A DNA stretch of 64,000 nucleotides from an uncultured Lachnospiraceae bacterium. Its GTDB lineage: Bacteria > Bacillota > Clostridia > Lachnospirales > Lachnospiraceae. Of the stretch, positions 62,508 through 64,000 are shown in pieces. Made by a program: the position numbers and the translations under genes. Numbering within the stretch: the first letter of the stretch is position 1; every line of letters starts with the position of its first letter. The notes beneath the pieces were generated by a model. That model was not told the origin of the DNA. It saw only the letters and a list, made by a program, of their open reading frames with translations, and did no database searches. Location: the NCBI GenBank assembly GCA_937920345.1, contig CALGVA010000018.1:23974-87973 (forward strand), in the 5' to 3' direction.

Positions 62508-63884
62508 GTGAAAAAAAAGGGAAGTTCTCTGAAACAGAGTATTGGTTTATTGTGTGCGGCCAGTATACTTTTAGTTGGTTGCAGCGGGAAAGAGACTGGG
62601 TCAGAACAGCCCAATATCGAGCCAATAGAACAGACTGGTGGAGAGAGCGGGAACACGTTTGTTGAAGGAACAGAAGCTCCCGAATTGGAGGGAACAGGTG
62701 TACCTGACAGCGAAGATACGGGAAATGATGACGAAGCAGCTGCAGAGAATGCACAGGTCCTGTATGCGGCGCAGGTCAGACATTATTACGGCGGCATTCT
62801 TTCTCAGATTACGGCGGCATGGCAGCTTCCGGATGGAGAGTTAGACACTTCTTCTCTGGAAAACGGGTTTGGGCAGATGAGCGACAATCGTTTTGCAGTG
62901 GCAGATATTGATGGGGACGGCAGGGAGGAACTGATCGTCTGTTATGCCAATGCCAGTACGGCAGGCATGATGGAAATTATCTATGACTACGATCCGATTC
63001 TCGGTGAATTAAAACGCGAGTTTACGGAATGGCCCATGCTTACCTATTATGACAACGGTATGATTAAAGCGGAGGCTTCCCACAATCATACGCATGGAGA
63101 GTTCTGGCCCTTTGCGCTTTATCAATATGAAACGGAGCGCGATTCCTATAAGCAGATTGCCTATGTGCATACCTGGGATAAGGAAATTTCCGATGAGTAC
63201 GAGGGTCAGCCTTTCCCGGGAGAATTGGATGTGGATGGGGACGGGACTTTGTTCAGCATTTCGGAGGGTGCGGAACCATCCTACGAATACGAAAGCTACA
63301 AATATAATCAGGCGGACTATGAAAAATGGTACAATGAAATAATGGATGGCGCACAAGAAATTATGATTCCCTATCAGCCTTTGGAATATGAATCCTATGC
63401 GGATTTTGCGCCGGGCTATCTGAAACTGAAAGCGGAAGAGGCGGGCAGGGAACGAACCGATACGGCGGACGATCTGGGATTGTTGATTTTAAGTGAGGAT
63501 CGTTTTCTCAACGTGGCACAGACCCTTCTTTCAGAAAAATACGGTGTAGAATTGGAACAGCCAGAATCGAATTTTGAGGAATATACGGTTGGGTTGATTG
63601 ACGAAAGAGAGGTCTTTTCCTTCACGGCGCTTGATGCGGGAGATCTTTCCTATTCCGGAGAGAAAGTGGGGGATGTAACGATTTTCGGCATTTATCCCGG
63701 TATCAGCGTAGACGATGCGTGGAAAAAGTTAAGCGCCTATGGGTTTTACGCGTCCCCCTACGGAGAAGTGGAGAACTGTCTCATTACGGGGGAGGGCTTC
63801 GGCAATATCAGTATCTGGTTTTCGGCGGAGGACAACAAGGTGACGCAGATTACAGTTATGCCTTTCTGCGCTTTTGCGGGGTAG
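62508..63884 (+). CDS. large lipoprotein with Ca-loop (FG-GAP-like) segments
   Basis: 458 residues with a GTG start (GAGG upstream). Lipobox LLVGC, lipidated Cys25, then an acidic Gly/Glu/Thr linker (about 28-85). VADIDGDGREELIV (about 128-141) and LDVDGDGTLFSI (about 243-254) are DxDxDG calcium-loop motifs like FG-GAP/VCBS repeats. The C-terminal 80 residues (TIFGIYPGISVDDAWKKL ... GNISIWF) look like a small separate domain. Function unknown; extracellular. Confidence 0.75.
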   Translation: MKKKGSSLKQSIGLLCAASILLVGCSGKETGSEQPNIEPIEQTGGESGNTFVEGTEAPELEGTGVPDSEDTGNDDEAAAENAQVLYAAQVRHYYGGILSQITAAWQLPDGELDTSSLENGFGQMSDNRFAVADIDGDGREELIVCYANASTAGMMEIIYDYDPILGELKREFTEWPMLTYYDNGMIKAEASHNHTHGEFWPFALYQYETERDSYKQIAYVHTWDKEISDEYEGQPFPGELDVDGDGTLFSISEGAEPSYEYESYKYNQADYEKWYNEIMDGAQEIMIPYQPLEYESYADFAPGYLKLKAEEAGRERTDTADDLGLLILSEDRFLNVAQTLLSEKYGVELEQPESNFEEYTVGLIDEREVFSFTALDAGDLSYSGEKVGDVTIFGIYPGISVDDAWKKLSAYGFYASPYGEVENCLITGEGFGNISIWFSAEDNKVTQITVMPFCAFAG

Positions 63885-64000
63885 TCGGATTCGGTATGGA
63901 AAGGAAGCCGTTGGTGATTGAAAAGATAACCGAATTAGGGGAAAGCGAGTGTGTGAAGAAAACTCTGTAAATAATTAAATCTTCTATGATAATGAATAGG
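63885..64000 (+). other. no gene seen
   Basis: The last 116 bases hold no convincing gene, terminator or promoter; a downstream gene may begin beyond the edge. Confidence 0.5.

Overview
The window reads as a chromosomal segment of a strictly anaerobic, spore-forming, Gram-positive Firmicute, most likely a gut Lachnospiraceae (Clostridium cluster XIVa type). Support from the sequence: strong AGGAGG-type ribosome binding sites, class III (NrdD/NrdG) ribonucleotide reductase, an indolepyruvate:ferredoxin oxidoreductase, two sporulation/germination genes (spoIVA and a spoVAF/gerA-type gene), a GGGtGRT/NifU-like pair known mainly from anaerobes, and many single-gene lipoproteins and c-di-GMP proteins. 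I see no phage, transposase, CRISPR array, rRNA or tRNA.

Layout. 1-1062: minus-strand ABC importer (permease cut by the window edge, ATPase), divergent from argH. 1211-12127: argH, asd, an EAL protein with a dead GGDEF site, a DUF234-type ATPase, topB, a left-handed beta-helix protein and an active-looking PAS-GGDEF-GAF cyclase. 12190-17460: Na+/solute symporter, iorA, iorB and a phenylacetate-CoA-ligase-type enzyme, a coherent aryl-pyruvate to aryl-acetate module. 17540-20238: an amidohydrolase and an acyl-CoA ligase, divergent around a shared dyad. 20429-22230: NifU-like scaffold plus GGGtGRT protein, with hairpins before and between the genes and codon use of highly expressed genes. 22472-26492: HD protein, secreted metallo-beta-lactamase-fold protein, esterase, YkgJ-type cysteine-cluster protein (start region tandemly duplicated) and a DUF4358 lipoprotein. 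26566-31801: surface-glycan-like set (methyltransferase-glycosyltransferase, DegT aminotransferase, ATP-grasp, FkbM methyltransferase). 31869-36342: complete minus-strand polyamine importer potD-C-B-A with its own cupin-HTH regulator and a strong promoter. 36623-47595: lactonase, spoIVA, nucleoside salvage (punA, cdd, MTA/SAH deaminase), a membrane MutS-like ATPase, rnhA, a 59-residue membrane protein, HAD phosphatase, WYL regulator and aminotransferase. 47691-50987: nrdD-nrdG-dut behind a near-consensus promoter with two NrdR boxes. 51113-52549: spoVAF-like gene. 52910-56360: GDSL hydrolase and an unusual GH1 beta-glucosidase::mannose-6-phosphate isomerase fusion. 56457-60196: two EAL proteins with degenerate GGDEF domains. 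60402-63884: ECF sigma factor, its likely membrane anti-sigma, and two lipoproteins, with an inverted-repeat element between.

The most interesting pattern I found is regulatory. The two sporulation genes share an architecture in which the 3' arm and U-tract of a terminator-like hairpin are also the Shine-Dalgarno sequence and its spacer. In each case a plausible sporulation-sigma promoter would start transcription inside the hairpin, removing the 5' arm. Read-through RNA would then be terminated or translationally masked, while sporulation RNA would be free. This is inference from sequence. Other points worth a second look are the GH1-ManA fusion with an internal ribosome site, the expression signals around the GGGtGRT pair, and a dispersed TAACAGTTCAGCC repeat.
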